Of a DNA stretch of 64,000 nt, positions 26,065 through 36,507 are shown piece after piece. The notes under the pieces are model-generated. The model had not been told where the DNA came from and ran no database searches. It was given only the letters and a program-made list of their open reading frames with translations. Each line of letters starts with the position of its first letter. The stretch's first letter is position 1. The position numbers and the translations under genes were made by a program. The DNA comes from Sphingopyxis sp. JAI128 (GTDB taxonomy: Bacteria > Pseudomonadota > Alphaproteobacteria > Sphingomonadales > Sphingomonadaceae), in contig NZ_JACHDA010000008.1 in NCBI RefSeq assembly GCF_014207235.1, forward strand, positions 62,001-126,000, given 5' to 3'.

Positions 26065-27581
26065 TCATCGAGCCCGGGCATATTTCGCTCGCCGACTGGC
26101 GCGAAATCCATGAGGGCGCGAGCGCCGAATTGAGCGACGGTGCCTGGACCGCGATCGATGCGAGCGCCGCCGCGGTCGCGCGGATCGTCGCAAAGGGCGC
26201 GCCCGTCTATGGCATCAACACCGGCTTCGGAAAGCTCGCGAGCGTGCGGATCGCCGACGACGATCTGGCGACGCTCCAGCGCAATATCGTGCTGAGCCAT
26301 GCCGCGGGTACCGGGGCGCCGTCGCCGGCGAAAATCGTGCGATTGATGATGGCGCTGAAGCTCGCGAGCTTCGGCATGGGGGCATCGGGCGTCCGGCGCG
26401 AGACGGTTGCGATGCTCGAGGCGATGCTCGCCAAGGGCCTCACCCCCGTCGTCCCATCGCAAGGATCGGTCGGCGCGAGCGGCGACCTCGCGCCGCTGTC
26501 GCACATGGCGGCGGCGATGATCGGCGTCGGCGAAATCGAGGTTGACGGCAAGACGCTGCCCGCCGCCGACGCGCTCGCGCAGGCGGGGCTCGTCCCCCTC
26601 GAGCTCGGCCCCAAGGAAGGCCTCGCGCTCCTCAACGGCACGCAATTCTCGACCGCCAATGCGCTCGCCGGCCTCTTCCGCGCCGAGACCGTTTTTCGTT
26701 CGGCGCTGATCACCGGGGCGCTGTCGACCGAAGCAGCGAAAGGCTCGGACGTACCCTTCGATCCGCGCATCCATGCGCTGCGCGGCCATGCGGGGCAACG
26801 CGAGGTCGGCGATGCGCTGCGCGGGTTGATGGCGGGATCGGCGATCCGCGCGTCGCACGCGTTCAACGATCCACGCGTGCAGGACCCCTATTGCCTGCGC
26901 TGCCAGCCGCAGGTGATGGGCGCCGCGCTCGATCTCTTGCGGCAGGCGGGAACGACGCTCGGCATCGAAGCCAATGGCGTGTCGGACAACCCGCTGATTT
27001 TCGCCGACACCGACGAGGCGCTGTCGGGCGGCAATTTCCATGCCGAACCGGTCGCCTTCGCCGCCGACATGATCGCGATGGCGCTGTGCGAGATCGGTTC
27101 GATTGCCGAGCGCCGCATCGCGATGCTGGTCGATCCGGCGCTCTCGGGCCTGCCCGCCTTCCTGACCCCGCGCCCCGGGCTCAACTCGGGCTTCATGATC
27201 CCGCAGGTCACCGCCGCCGCGCTCGTCAGCGAGAACAAGCAGCGCGCCTATCCGGCGAGTGTCGACTCGATCCCGACCTCGGCCAATCAGGAAGATCATG
27301 TGTCGATGGCCGCCCACGGCGCGCGCCGCCTGCTCGACATGGCCGACAATGCGAGTGCGGTGATCGGTATCGAACTGCTCGCCGCGTGCCAAGGGGTCGA
27401 TTTCCACGCGCCGCTCAAATCGAGCGACGCGCTGGAGGCTGCGCACAAGCATCTCCGCGCTGCCGTGCCGACGCTGGAAGACGACCGGCATTTCCACCCC
27501 GACATGGAGGCCGCGACGGCACTGATCCGCACCGGCAGCCTCGTCGTCGCCGTGCCCGCCGGCCTGCCGGGCGTCGGCTGA
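26061..27581 (+). CDS. hutH: Histidine ammonia-lyase HutH
   Basis: Deaminates L-histidine to trans-urocanate and ammonia, the first step of the pathway. The 506-residue protein carries the sequence [16 protein letters not shown]; Ala139-Ser140-Gly141 is the self-processing triad forming the MIO electrophile. Further family motifs are [36 protein letters not shown] and [10 protein letters not shown]. Length and motifs are those of a normal active enzyme. The gene overlaps hutI at its start and shares one base with the hutG start (TGATG). Confidence 0.97.
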   Translation: MIIEPGHISLADWREIHEGASAELSDGAWTAIDASAAAVARIVAKGAPVYGINTGFGKLASVRIADDDLATLQRNIVLSHAAGTGAPSPAKIVRLMMALKLASFGMGASGVRRETVAMLEAMLAKGLTPVVPSQGSVGASGDLAPLSHMAAAMIGVGEIEVDGKTLPAADALAQAGLVPLELGPKEGLALLNGTQFSTANALAGLFRAETVFRSALITGALSTEAAKGSDVPFDPRIHALRGHAGQREVGDALRGLMAGSAIRASHAFNDPRVQDPYCLRCQPQVMGAALDLLRQAGTTLGIEANGVSDNPLIFADTDEALSGGNFHAEPVAFAADMIAMALCEIGSIAERRIAMLVDPALSGLPAFLTPRPGLNSGFMIPQVTAAALVSENKQRAYPASVDSIPTSANQEDHVSMAAHGARRLLDMADNASAVIGIELLAACQGVDFHAPLKSSDALEAAHKHLRAAVPTLEDDRHFHPDMEAATALIRTGSLVVAVPAGLPGVG

Positions 27582-28384
27582 TGGACTGGCTGCGCGTCCA
27601 TCGCGGCGACGCGCCGCTCGTCATCGCCTTTCCGCACGGCGGAACCGACCTCGCGGGGCTGGAGGCGCAATTCGTCTCGCCCTGGCACGCACAGATCGAC
27701 ACCGACTGGTGGATCGCCGACCTCTATGCCTTCGCCGCCAATCTTGGCGCGACATTGGTCGCAACCGACATCTCGCGCAGCGTGATCGACATGAACCGCG
27801 ATCCGTCGGGCGCATCGCTCTATCCCGGGCAAGCGACGACCGAACTCTGCCCGACGACGACCTTCGACGGCGAACCGCTCTACCGCTTCGACCTGCCCGA
27901 CGAAGCGGAAACCATGCAGCGGCTCAACCTCTATCACCGCCCCTATCACGACGCGCTGGCCGCCGAACTCGACCGCCTGAAAACCGCGCACGGCCGCGTC
28001 GTCCTCTACGACGCGCATTCGATCCGCAGCCATGTCTCGCGCCTGTTCGACGGCGAACTGCCGCAATTCAACATCGGCACCAACGACAGCGCGACATGCG
28101 CGCCTGAACTGGAAACGATCGTCGCGAACATCTGCGGCGCCAGCGGATATAGCCATGTCGTCAACGGCCGCTTCAAGGGCGGCTGGACGACGCGCCACTA
28201 TGGTCGCCCCGACGACGGCATCCACGCGATCCAGATGGAGCTCGCGCAGCGCGGCTATATGGCCGAACCCGATACGATCACCCACGCCAACTGGCCCGCC
28301 CCCCTCGACCCGAACCCCGCGATCCGACCCGTGCTGGAGCAAGTGATCGCCGCGGCTCTCGATTTTGCGAAAGGACGTAAATGA
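27581..28384 (+). CDS. hutG: N-formylglutamate deformylase HutG
   Basis: Last step of the pathway: hydrolyses N-formyl-L-glutamate to formate and L-glutamate. The 267-residue protein belongs to the N-formylglutamate amidohydrolase family, with VIAFPHGG near the N-terminus, [39 protein letters not shown], and [15 protein letters not shown]. These are the metal-ligand and substrate motifs of HutG (FGase) and not of the unrelated arginase-like formimidoylglutamase, matching the presence of HutF. It is tightly coupled with both neighbours. Confidence 0.95.
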   Translation: MDWLRVHRGDAPLVIAFPHGGTDLAGLEAQFVSPWHAQIDTDWWIADLYAFAANLGATLVATDISRSVIDMNRDPSGASLYPGQATTELCPTTTFDGEPLYRFDLPDEAETMQRLNLYHRPYHDALAAELDRLKTAHGRVVLYDAHSIRSHVSRLFDGELPQFNIGTNDSATCAPELETIVANICGASGYSHVVNGRFKGGWTTRHYGRPDDGIHAIQMELAQRGYMAEPDTITHANWPAPLDPNPAIRPVLEQVIAAALDFAKGRK

Positions 28385-30048
28385 CCCGTCTCGACAACAG
28401 CCGCGTGATCCGCCCGGCGACCGGCCCCGAGATCAGCGCGAAGAGCTGGCTCACCGAAGCGCCGATGCGGATGCTGATGAACAACCTTCACCCCGACGTT
28501 GCCGAAGCGCCGCACGAGTTGGTGGTCTATGGCGGCATCGGCCGCGCCGCGCGCGACTGGGAAAGCTACGACAAGATCGTCGAAACGCTGAAACGGCTCG
28601 AAGGCGACGAGACCTTGCTGATCCAGTCGGGCAAGCCGGTCGGCGTCTTCCGCACCCATGAGAATGCACCGCGCGTGCTGCTGGCGAATTCCAACCTCGT
28701 CCCCCAATGGGCGAATTGGGAGCATTTCGGGGAACTCGATAAAAAGGGCCTGATGATGTACGGCCAGATGACGGCCGGGAGCTGGATCTATATCGGCAGC
28801 CAGGGCATCGTTCAGGGCACGTACGAAACCTTCGTCGAAATGGGGCGCCAGCATTATGGCGGCAACCTGTCGGGCCGCTGGCTGCTCACCGCCGGACTTG
28901 GCGGCATGGGCGGCGCGCAGCCGCTGGCGGCGGTGATGGCGGGCGCGAGCTGCCTCGCGATCGAATGCCAGCCGAGCCGCATCGAAATGCGCCTGCGCAC
29001 CGGCTACCTCGACAAGCAAGCATCGAGCATCGACGAAGCGATCGCGATAATCGAAGCAAGCCATGCCGAGGGCAAGCCGGTATCGGTCGGCCTGCTCGGC
29101 AACGCCGCCGAGGTGCTGCCCGAAATGGTCCGGCGCGGCATCCGCCCCGACCTGCTTACCGACCAGACGTCGGCGCACGACCCGGTCAACGGCTATCTAC
29201 CGGCGGGATGGACGCTCGATCAATGGTTCGCAAAGCGCGAGAGCGATCCGGCAGGGGTCGCGAAAGCCGCCAAGGCGTCGATGGCGGTGCATGTGCAGGC
29301 GATGCTCGACCTGCAGGCAGCGGGCGTGCCGACGACCGACTATGGCAACAATATCCGCCAGATGGCGAAGGACGAAGGCGTCGAAAACGCCTTCGACTTC
29401 CCCGGCTTCGTCCCCGCCTATGTCCGCCCGCTCTTCTGCCGCGGCATCGGGCCGTTCCGCTGGGCGGCGCTGTCGGGCGATCCCGAGGACATTTACAAAA
29501 CCGACGCCAAGGTGAAGGAACTGCTGCCCGACAACAAGCATCTCCACAACTGGCTCGACATGGCGCGCGAGAAAATCCGGTTCCAGGGGCTGCCCGCGCG
29601 CATCTGCTGGGTCGGGCTCGGCGACCGCCACCGGCTGGGGCTCGCCTTCAACGAGATGGTCGCGTCGGGCGAATTGAAAGCCCCCGTCGTCATCGGCCGC
29701 GACCATCTCGATTCAGGCTCCGTCGCCTCGCCCAACCGCGAGACCGAGGCGATGCGCGACGGGTCGGATGCGGTCAGCGACTGGCCATTGCTCAACGCGC
29801 TGCTCAACACCGCCTCGGGCGCGACCTGGGTGTCGCTGCACCATGGCGGCGGGGTCGGCATGGGCTATTCGCAGCACAGCGGCATGGTGATCGTCGCCGA
29901 CGGCACGTCCGAAGCGGCGAAGCGCCTCGAGCGCGTTCTGTGGAACGACCCGGGCACCGGCGTCATGCGCCACGCCGACGCGGGTTACGACATCGCGATC
30001 GACTGCGCGCGCGAGAAAGGTCTCGACCTCCCCTCGCTCACGCGGTGA
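28381..30048 (+). CDS. hutU: Urocanate hydratase (urocanase) HutU
   Basis: Adds water to urocanate to give 4-imidazolone-5-propanoate, using tightly bound NAD as electrophile. At 555 residues it has full urocanase length with family motifs [62 protein letters not shown] and [18 protein letters not shown]. The start overlaps hutG (ATGA) and it is the last gene of the hutIHGU operon. A broken amidase reading frame begins at its stop codon. Confidence 0.97.
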   Translation: MTRLDNSRVIRPATGPEISAKSWLTEAPMRMLMNNLHPDVAEAPHELVVYGGIGRAARDWESYDKIVETLKRLEGDETLLIQSGKPVGVFRTHENAPRVLLANSNLVPQWANWEHFGELDKKGLMMYGQMTAGSWIYIGSQGIVQGTYETFVEMGRQHYGGNLSGRWLLTAGLGGMGGAQPLAAVMAGASCLAIECQPSRIEMRLRTGYLDKQASSIDEAIAIIEASHAEGKPVSVGLLGNAAEVLPEMVRRGIRPDLLTDQTSAHDPVNGYLPAGWTLDQWFAKRESDPAGVAKAAKASMAVHVQAMLDLQAAGVPTTDYGNNIRQMAKDEGVENAFDFPGFVPAYVRPLFCRGIGPFRWAALSGDPEDIYKTDAKVKELLPDNKHLHNWLDMAREKIRFQGLPARICWVGLGDRHRLGLAFNEMVASGELKAPVVIGRDHLDSGSVASPNRETEAMRDGSDAVSDWPLLNALLNTASGATWVSLHHGGGVGMGYSQHSGMVIVADGTSEAAKRLERVLWNDPGTGVMRHADAGYDIAIDCAREKGLDLPSLTR

Positions 30049-30502
30049 GCGGGATTTCGGTCGCGGCGGCCGATCTCGAACATCGCTCGGCTACGCTGAT
30101 CGCCGCCGGCGCCGCGATCGACGATGCGCGTCTCGCCGCGGCCTGGGCCTCGATGGAAAGGCTGGTCGCGGCCTATCTCGAACGGCTGGACGCGATCGAC
30201 ATCTGGATGACCCCGACGCTCGGCGCCGAAATACCGCGCATCGGGGTGTTCGGCCCCGACGTCGCCTGGCCCGACCAGCGTGACACGCTGATCGACTATG
30301 CCGGCTATTGCTGGATCGACAATTTCGCCGGCACGCCCGCGATCACGCCGCCGATGGGCTTCAGCGACAACGGCTGCCGGTGGGCATCCAGTTCGCGACA
30401 AGCCCCGGGGGCGAGGCGCTGCTGCTGGCGCTCGCCTATCAGCTCGAAACGGCGACCCGATGGTGGCGGCACACCCCGCCGCTGTGGGTCGGCGACGATT
30501 GA
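30045..30502 (+). pseudogene. Amidase C-terminal remnant, truncated and frameshifted
   Basis: The frame from 30045 encodes the C-terminal third of an amidase-signature (AS) family enzyme: IDIWMTPTLGAEIPRIG, FAGTPAITPPMGFSDNG. At about 30374 one base appears to be missing (GGCTGCCGG where the family needs Gly-Leu-Pro). The match continues in another frame as LPVGIQFATSPGGEALLLAL and QLETATRWWRH up to the stop at 30502. The catalytic Lys-Ser-Ser region is entirely absent, because the homology starts where hutU ends. This is a decayed fragment, probably left by a deletion that joined hutU to the 3' end of an old amidase gene. Confidence 0.75.
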
Positions 30503-30524
30503 CGCCGATTGCGCCGAAACGACA

Positions 30525-30552
30525 AAGGGCCGCCCCCGCGGGGACGGCCCTT
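30525..30552. terminator. Hairpin terminator candidate after hutIHGU
   Basis: AAGGGCCG (30525-30532) and CGGCCCTT (30545-30552) are perfect complementary arms around a CCCC-GC-GGGG core. No long T-run follows, so termination may be partial or the hairpin may protect the 3' end. It lies just beyond the amidase remnant, as expected for the end of the hut transcript. Confidence 0.5.
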
Positions 30553-30922
30553 CCATTGTCCTGCTGCACGCGGGCGGCTTAGCCGGGCATGGCCCCCGCG
30601 AAGACGGTCATGCTCGATCCTGCCGCATGCGGCGTGTGACAATGAGACATTCGACCACCTCCTTTCGCTTGTTGACGATGAAGCGAAGATGGGCCGCTAT
30701 CGCCGATAATTCAAGATGGCTTGTTTTCAGTTGCTTCCCCTCCGCGAAACCGTGCGACCGCCACCGAACTATGCCCTGCGCAAAGCCGTTCACACCTATC
30801 GAATAGGCTGCGCGCGCGCGAACGATGCGCTATGGCGGCGGCATGTTCATCAAGCCGACTCCCGACGACGGCCGCGCCTGTCCATCGGTGACCGCATGAT
30901 TGCCGGCCGGGGCTGACGCGCG
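30553..30922. other. Intergenic stretch without a recognised gene
   Basis: About 370 bases between the hut terminator and the efflux operon. Only short, non-conserved open frames are present, and none carries a recognisable domain. Part of the stretch (about 30650-30790) is noticeably lower in GC than its surroundings and probably holds the promoter of the efflux operon, but I could not define a -35/-10 pair. Confidence 0.5.
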
Positions 30923-32599
30923 ATGGCGGACTATGTCTTCAAACCGCACGAACGGCCGACGCTGCCGGGGTCGCCGGCGAACCCCGATCATCCGCCGTCG
31001 CGTATGGTGCGCCATTTCCTGATCGGCTGCCTGATCGGGATCACCGGCGGGCTGGGCAATGCGCTCGTCACGGTCAATCTCAATTTCGCGCAAGGCACGC
31101 TCGGGCTCGACAGCGACGAGGCGGCGTGGCTCACCGCCGCCTATTTCATGACCAACGTCACCGCCAACCTGCTGCTCGTCAAATATCGCCAGCAGTTCGG
31201 GCTCCAGCCGTTCATCCGCTACACGTTGGTCGCCTATGCGGTGACGGCGCTGATGCACCTGTTCATCCACGATTTCTGGACCTCGGTCGCGGTACGGGCA
31301 ATGAGCGGGATCGCCGCGAGCGGCCTGTCGACGCTCACCATCCTCTATTTCTTTCAGGCGCTTCCCGCGCCCAAACGGCTTGCCGCAGTGATGATCGGCA
31401 TCTGCATCCCGCAGATCGCAACCCCGCTCGCGCGCGTACTGTCGCCGGGGCTGCTGATATGGGGCGACTGGCACAATCTATACTGGTTCGAATTCGGGCT
31501 CGCGCTCGCGACACTGGCGGCGGTCTGGGCGCAGCCGCTTCCGCCGAGCGAACGCGAAAAAGTGTTCGAGCCCCTCGACTTCCTGACCTTCGCGCTGTTC
31601 GCACCCGGACTGTGGCTGCTGATCGCGGTCCTGTCGCAGGGGCGAATCCAGTGGTGGACCGAACGAGCGTGGATCGGCTGGTCGCTCGCCGCCAGCATTG
31701 CACTGATCGCCGCCGCCCTCCTCGTCGAGCATCATCGCCGAAACCCGCTGATCAACACGCGCTGGCTTGGCACGCGCGAGATGTTGCGCCTGATCGCGGT
31801 GGCGGCATCGGTGCGCATCCTGCTGTCCGAACAGGCATTCGGTTCGGTCGGTTTCCTGAGCGCCGTCGGGATGATCAACGACCAGATGGTCACCCTCAAC
31901 CTGATCGTGGTGTTCGCATCGATCGCGGGGCTTGCCACCGCGGTTCTGACCTTTCGCCCCGACAAGCTGACGCGTCCGATCCTCGCCGCGGTGATCCTTA
32001 TCGTCATCGGGTCGTTCATGGACGCGAATTCGAACAATCTCACACGGCCCGCCCAATTCTATCTCAGCCAGGCGCTGATCGGCTTCGCCTCCCTGCTCTT
32101 CCTTGCGCAGGCGATGGTCATCGGCATCGCGCGGACCTTGCTGGCTGGGGGCAAGAATTTCATCAGCTTCGTCGTGATCTTCAGTATGAGCCAGAGCATC
32201 GGCGGGCTCGCCGGCGGAACGCTGCTCGGCACCTTTCAGGTGGTGCGCGAGAAATATCATTCGCACGAACTGGTGCAGGAGATCGTGGCGACCGATCCAA
32301 TCGTCGCCGCGCGCCTCGGCGCGGGCAGCCGGGCGGTCGCCGGCACGGTCGGCGATCCCGTGCTGCGCAATGCCCAGGGCGCTGCGCTGCTCAGCCGGCA
32401 AACCACGCGCGAGGCCAATATACTGGCGTATAACGATGTTTTCCTGCTCGTCGGCGTGCTTGCCATCCTGACGGCGATCTGGGGCTTCGTCATAAGCTGG
32501 TCGATCCGGCGGCGAGGCGAGCCGTCGCCGGTGCTGATGCTGGTCCAGCGACTCCAGGCGCAGGCGCAGGCGCAGACAAATATGAAACAGGGGCAATGA
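30923..32599 (+). CDS. MFS drug exporter, DHA2/EmrB-like
   Basis: Inner-membrane proton-driven exporter of 558 residues with about fourteen transmembrane helices. Early helices are LIGITGGLGNALVTVNLNFA and TAAYFMTNVTANLLLVKYRQ; the total length matches DHA2. It sits at the head of an operon with a membrane-fusion protein and an outer-membrane channel, the layout of EmrAB-TolC type tripartite pumps. There are substantial charged loops and a Gln-rich C-terminal tail. The substrate is unknown; hydrophobic acids or detergents are usual for the family. The downstream gene starts one base after the stop. Confidence 0.9.
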   Translation: MADYVFKPHERPTLPGSPANPDHPPSRMVRHFLIGCLIGITGGLGNALVTVNLNFAQGTLGLDSDEAAWLTAAYFMTNVTANLLLVKYRQQFGLQPFIRYTLVAYAVTALMHLFIHDFWTSVAVRAMSGIAASGLSTLTILYFFQALPAPKRLAAVMIGICIPQIATPLARVLSPGLLIWGDWHNLYWFEFGLALATLAAVWAQPLPPSEREKVFEPLDFLTFALFAPGLWLLIAVLSQGRIQWWTERAWIGWSLAASIALIAAALLVEHHRRNPLINTRWLGTREMLRLIAVAASVRILLSEQAFGSVGFLSAVGMINDQMVTLNLIVVFASIAGLATAVLTFRPDKLTRPILAAVILIVIGSFMDANSNNLTRPAQFYLSQALIGFASLLFLAQAMVIGIARTLLAGGKNFISFVVIFSMSQSIGGLAGGTLLGTFQVVREKYHSHELVQEIVATDPIVAARLGAGSRAVAGTVGDPVLRNAQGAALLSRQTTREANILAYNDVFLLVGVLAILTAIWGFVISWSIRRRGEPSPVLMLVQRLQAQAQAQTNMKQGQ

Positions 32600-32600
32600 G

Positions 32601-33797
32601 ATGAACGACGAAAAGGCAGATATGCCGCCCGAAAAGGACAGCGCGCCCCTGCCGGCCGATCCCGTCGCGGCCGGCGCCCCGGCGGCCGAGGCAACGCCTG
32701 CCGAGCCTGAACCCGACCCGCAGGTCGATCCCCCGCCCTCGTCGTGGCGGCCGCCCGAAAAGAAGAAAACCACCGTCATCGCGATCGTCGCGATCGCACT
32801 CGTCGCGGTCCTGGCGGTGCTGTTTGCGTGGAAGCTGCCGCCCTTCGCCGGCGGCGCGGAGCGCACGGATAATGCCTATGTCCGCGGCCGCGTGACCGTC
32901 ATCAGCCCGCAGGTCAGCGGCTATGTCACCAGCGTGCCCGTCCAGGATTTTGCCGAAGTGAAGGCGGGACAGGTCCTCGCGACGATCGACGACCGCATCT
33001 ATCGCGCGCGCGTCGCGCAGGCCGAAGCCAATGTCGCGGCGCAGCAAGCCTCGCTCGCCAATTCGGCGCAGGCGCAGCGTTCGCGCGAGGTCGCGACGAA
33101 CAGCCAAGACGCTGGCGTCGCCAATGCACAGGCGCAACTCACGCGCGCCGAAGCCGACATGCGCCGGGCCCGCAAGCTTGTCGCCGACGGATCGATCTCG
33201 ACCCGCGAGTTCGACCAGACGCGCGCGGCGCTGCTCGCCGCGCAGGCGGCACTGCAACAGGCGCGCGCCAGCCGTGCGATCGGCACGCAGGACGTGCGCA
33301 CCGTCGTCGTCGGACGCGCCGGGCTCGAAGCCTCGGTGGCCGCCGCCAAGGCGCAGCTCCGCCTCGCGCAGATCGATCTCGACAACACCGTCATCAGGGC
33401 CCCCACCGACGGCCAATTGTCCGAAATCGGGGTGCGGCAGGGCGCCTATGTCAGCGCCGGCACGCAGTTGCTGTCGGTCGTCCCGCACAATGTCTGGGTG
33501 ATCGCCAATTTCAAGGAAGCACAGACGGGCAAGATGGCGGTCGGACAGCGCGCGCGGTTCAGCGTCGATGCGCTGGGCGGCGCCGAACTGACCGGGCGGA
33601 TCGAAAATCTCTCGCCGGCGGCGGGGTCGGAATTCGCGGTGCTGAAAGCCGACAATGCGACGGGCAATTTCGTCAAGGTCGCGCAGCGGATCGCAGTGCG
33701 GATCGCCATCGACCCGAAGCAGCCGCTGGCAAGACGGCTGCGCCCCGGCATGTCGGTCGAGGCCCATGTCGATACGAACAGCGGACCGCGGCGGTGA
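32601..33797 (+). CDS. Membrane-fusion (HlyD/EmrA-type) adaptor
   Basis: Periplasmic adaptor of 398 residues linking the MFS exporter to the outer-membrane channel. A long Pro/Ala/Glu-rich cytoplasmic tail (about residues 1-50) precedes one transmembrane helix (about 57-76), then the biotinyl/lipoyl-like domain (RTDNAYVRGRVTVISPQVSG and VKAGQVLATIDDR), an alpha-helical coiled hairpin rich in Ala/Gln, and a beta-barrel domain with VIANFKEAQTGKM, a typical EmrA motif. The acidic, proline-rich tail is longer than in EmrA. The stop shares bases with the next gene start (GTGATG). Confidence 0.93.
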   Translation: MNDEKADMPPEKDSAPLPADPVAAGAPAAEATPAEPEPDPQVDPPPSSWRPPEKKKTTVIAIVAIALVAVLAVLFAWKLPPFAGGAERTDNAYVRGRVTVISPQVSGYVTSVPVQDFAEVKAGQVLATIDDRIYRARVAQAEANVAAQQASLANSAQAQRSREVATNSQDAGVANAQAQLTRAEADMRRARKLVADGSISTREFDQTRAALLAAQAALQQARASRAIGTQDVRTVVVGRAGLEASVAAAKAQLRLAQIDLDNTVIRAPTDGQLSEIGVRQGAYVSAGTQLLSVVPHNVWVIANFKEAQTGKMAVGQRARFSVDALGGAELTGRIENLSPAAGSEFAVLKADNATGNFVKVAQRIAVRIAIDPKQPLARRLRPGMSVEAHVDTNSGPRR

Positions 33798-35170
33798 TGC
33801 GGCGCAATCCGGCGCTGGCCTCGTTGCTGGCCATCCCCCTCGCCGCCTGCGCCGGTCCGCACGTCGCGACAACCGCGGTGGCGCCCGTCGCACCGCCAGT
33901 GGCGTGGCGCACCGCCGCCGGACCGACCGCAACGCTCGAACGCGACTGGTGGCGGGCGTTCGGCGACCCCGCGCTCGCGGCGCTGGTCGAACGCGCGCTC
34001 GCCAACAACAGCGATATCGGCGTCGCCGCCGCACGCGTGCGCGAAGCGCGCGCCAATGTCGCGCTGGCCCGCGCCCAGACGCTTCCGGCGATCGACGCGA
34101 CGCTCGGCGGCGGGCGGTCGCGATCGGTCAATCCCTTCGGCCAGCCGGGCGAACAGAATTTCGCGCAGCCGCAGGTTCAGGTCGCCTATGAAGTCGACCT
34201 GTTCGGTCGCCTCGACGACCAGAAGGCGGCGGCGCGCGACCAGTATTTCGCCAGCGAGGCTGCGCATGACGCCGTGCGGCTCTCGGTCGCGGCGGCGGCG
34301 GCTGCCAATTATGTCACGCTCCGCGGCCTCGACGCGCGGCTGGAGGTCGCGCGCGCGACCGTGGAGGCACGCGCGGAATCGCTGCGCATTGCGAAGTCGC
34401 GCGTCGGATCGGGCTATTCGCCAAAGCTCGAGCTCGAGCAGGCGCAGGCCGAATATGACGCGACGGCACAGATCGTACCGCAGATCGAACTCGCGATCGC
34501 ACGCACCGAAGACGCGCTCAGCCTGCTCGTCGGCGATACGCCGCGGGCGATCGGCCGGGGCGATACGCTTGCCGCGCTGACGGTGCCGCCGGTGCCCGAC
34601 GGCCTCCCGTCCGAACTGCTGCGCCGCCGCCCCGATGTCGCGCAAGCCGAATATCAGCTCGCCGCGACCGACCGGAACCTGGCCGCGGCGCGCAAGCGTT
34701 TCCTGCCGCAATTGCGGCTGACGTCGGCGGCGGGCGCGGCCTTTTCGACCCTGCTCGCCGATCCGGTCACGATCTGGTCGGTCGGCGGCAGCATCCTGGC
34801 CCCGATCTTCCAGGGTGGGCGCCTGACCGCGCAGGCCGATGTCGCGGGCGCGCAGCGCGATCAGGCTGCCTTCGCCTACCGGCGCACGGCGCTTACTGCG
34901 TTCCGCGAGGTCGAGGACGCGCTGGCGGCGGTCCGGCTGATCGACCGGCAGATGCTGTTCGCACGGTCGCAGCGCGACGCGCTCGCCGAAGGGTTGCGCC
35001 TCGCGACCAACCGCTACCGCGAAGGCTATTCGCCCTATCTCGAACAGCTCGATGCACAGCGCGGCCTGCTCGGCGCCGAACTGTCGCTGATCCAGCTGCG
35101 CGCCGAAGCTCTGTCGGCGCGCATCCAGCTCTTTCAGGCAATGGGCGGCGGCTGGACCGCTTCGCGATAG
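33797..35170 (+). CDS. Efflux outer-membrane lipoprotein, NodT/OprM family
   Basis: Outer-membrane channel of the EmrAB-like pump, 457 residues. The N-terminus has a signal with lipobox LAAC, followed by the family segment ERDWWRAFGDPALAALVERA, two OEP repeats with LRRRPDVAQAEYQLAATDRN between them, and TNRYREGYSPYLEQLDAQR near the end. ATG 33797 is favoured over the GTG at 33794 because it forms a TGATG junction with the adaptor gene. This is the second such channel in the window, paired with a different pump class from the one at 453-1868. Confidence 0.93.
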   Translation: MRRNPALASLLAIPLAACAGPHVATTAVAPVAPPVAWRTAAGPTATLERDWWRAFGDPALAALVERALANNSDIGVAAARVREARANVALARAQTLPAIDATLGGGRSRSVNPFGQPGEQNFAQPQVQVAYEVDLFGRLDDQKAAARDQYFASEAAHDAVRLSVAAAAAANYVTLRGLDARLEVARATVEARAESLRIAKSRVGSGYSPKLELEQAQAEYDATAQIVPQIELAIARTEDALSLLVGDTPRAIGRGDTLAALTVPPVPDGLPSELLRRRPDVAQAEYQLAATDRNLAAARKRFLPQLRLTSAAGAAFSTLLADPVTIWSVGGSILAPIFQGGRLTAQADVAGAQRDQAAFAYRRTALTAFREVEDALAAVRLIDRQMLFARSQRDALAEGLRLATNRYREGYSPYLEQLDAQRGLLGAELSLIQLRAEALSARIQLFQAMGGGWTASR

Positions 35171-35233
35171 TTGCAGTCGGACCAAGGATCGCGCTACCGG
35201 CCTTTGGCGACAGGGCGAAACAGGAGCGGGCGG

Positions 35234-36346
35234 GTGTCAGAGGCAGGGGAAACAAACGACAGCATCGCCGCGGCGCGGACCGACGCCCTGCTCCCCGCCG
35301 CCGCACTCAACGCAGTCATCGGCTTTGCCGGCGCCGTGCTGGTCGCGACGACGATGTTCGGGACGCCGGCGGAGGCGGGCATGGATATCTTCGTCGTCGC
35401 CGAGACGCTGATTCTGGGCGTCGGGCTGATTGCCTGCACGCTGTATCGCATGCACAGGCGCCGCCAGCCCGCGACATGGCTTCGCGGCGTGAGCGCGCTG
35501 ATGCTCATCGCGGGCCTCGCATGGGGCGCGATGCTGCTCTGGGCCACGCGCGCCGCGAGCGATCCCCAATTGCTCGTCGCGACAGCGGTTATGCTGGGCG
35601 CAATGGTTATCGGCGCGGTATCGCTGCGCTACTGGCCGGCATATCTCGCCTTCCAGGTCCCTGCGTCGGCCATCGCGGCGGCGGGATGGCTGACCAGCGG
35701 GCGCAGCGGCCATTTTCAGGTCGGGATCGCAGCGGCTATCCTTTGCAGCGCGGTAGCAGTCGCCGGACGCCGGCTCGGGCGTGAGGCATTACGCGCGGCG
35801 CAATTATCAGCCGAAAATGCAAGGCTTTCCAACGCGCTGCGGGATCAGGCGGCCGAATTGGGCCGCACCGATCCGGTCACCGGGCTCGCTAATCGCCGCG
35901 CCTTTGACGAACGGCTCGACCTGCATTGGGCGATGGCAGCGCGTCTGAACCGTCCGATCGCGCTGCTGGTCATCGATATCGATGCGTTCGACATCTATCG
36001 CAAGGATTTCGGCCCCGCGGCAGGCGATCTTTGCTTGCAGGCGGTCGCCGACGTGCTCGCCGGCAGCGCGCGCGAGGCGACCGATTTCGCGGCTCGGCTG
36101 GACGACGAGTCCTTCGCGCTGATCCTGCCCGACACGGACGGCGATGCCGCCGCGCGCGTCGCCGAACGAATCGGGACGACGGTCGCGTCCTTCACGAACG
36201 AACCGGCCGCCGACCTGCCCGCCCCGGTGACGGTCAGCGTCGGCGTCGCGGCGATGACGCCGGCCGCCGCCGGGACCGCCACAGTCCTGTTCGAACAGGC
36301 CGATGAAGCCGCCGACCGGGCCAAGAAGGCCGGAAGGAATCCGTAA
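35234..36346 (+). CDS. Membrane protein with degenerate GGDEF domain
   Basis: A 370-residue protein with about five or six transmembrane helices (roughly residues 22-175), a short coiled linker (RAAQLSAENARLSNALRDQA) and a C-terminal GGDEF-fold domain starting at TDPVTGLANRRAF. The active-site signature is DDESF (290-294) in place of GG[D/E]EF, and the nucleotide-binding Asn of the FKxxND loop is replaced by Arg256, so diguanylate cyclase activity is unlikely. There is no RxxD inhibitory site in register. It may be a c-di-GMP or nucleotide sensor, or only a structural domain. The GTG start at 35234 is chosen for the AGGAG 8 bases upstream. It follows the efflux operon by 64 bases. Confidence 0.85.
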   Translation: MSEAGETNDSIAAARTDALLPAAALNAVIGFAGAVLVATTMFGTPAEAGMDIFVVAETLILGVGLIACTLYRMHRRRQPATWLRGVSALMLIAGLAWGAMLLWATRAASDPQLLVATAVMLGAMVIGAVSLRYWPAYLAFQVPASAIAAAGWLTSGRSGHFQVGIAAAILCSAVAVAGRRLGREALRAAQLSAENARLSNALRDQAAELGRTDPVTGLANRRAFDERLDLHWAMAARLNRPIALLVIDIDAFDIYRKDFGPAAGDLCLQAVADVLAGSAREATDFAARLDDESFALILPDTDGDAAARVAERIGTTVASFTNEPAADLPAPVTVSVGVAAMTPAAAGTATVLFEQADEAADRAKKAGRNP

Positions 36347-36507
36347 GCGTGACAGCCAAAAGCCGGAGCTCGCCTTTTCGCGATCCTGGCTGAATCTCCG
36401 ACGATAGCCCGATCCGTGTCGGTCCGGGTCGCCAGGCGTTTCATCGCGCCTTTGGGCCGCGAAGCAACGACGCTGTCCAACCGCGAAAATATCGGCCCGG
36501 TCCGTAC

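Noticed and set aside
28965..30806. A 613-codon frame running through hutU and beyond
   Set aside because: The first part is a shadow of hutU; only 30045-30374 has protein homology, as the amidase remnant.
30843..30893. Micro-ORF (16 codons, MFIKPTPDDGR...) before the efflux operon
   Set aside because: No ribosome-binding site and no conserved family I can name; too short to support.
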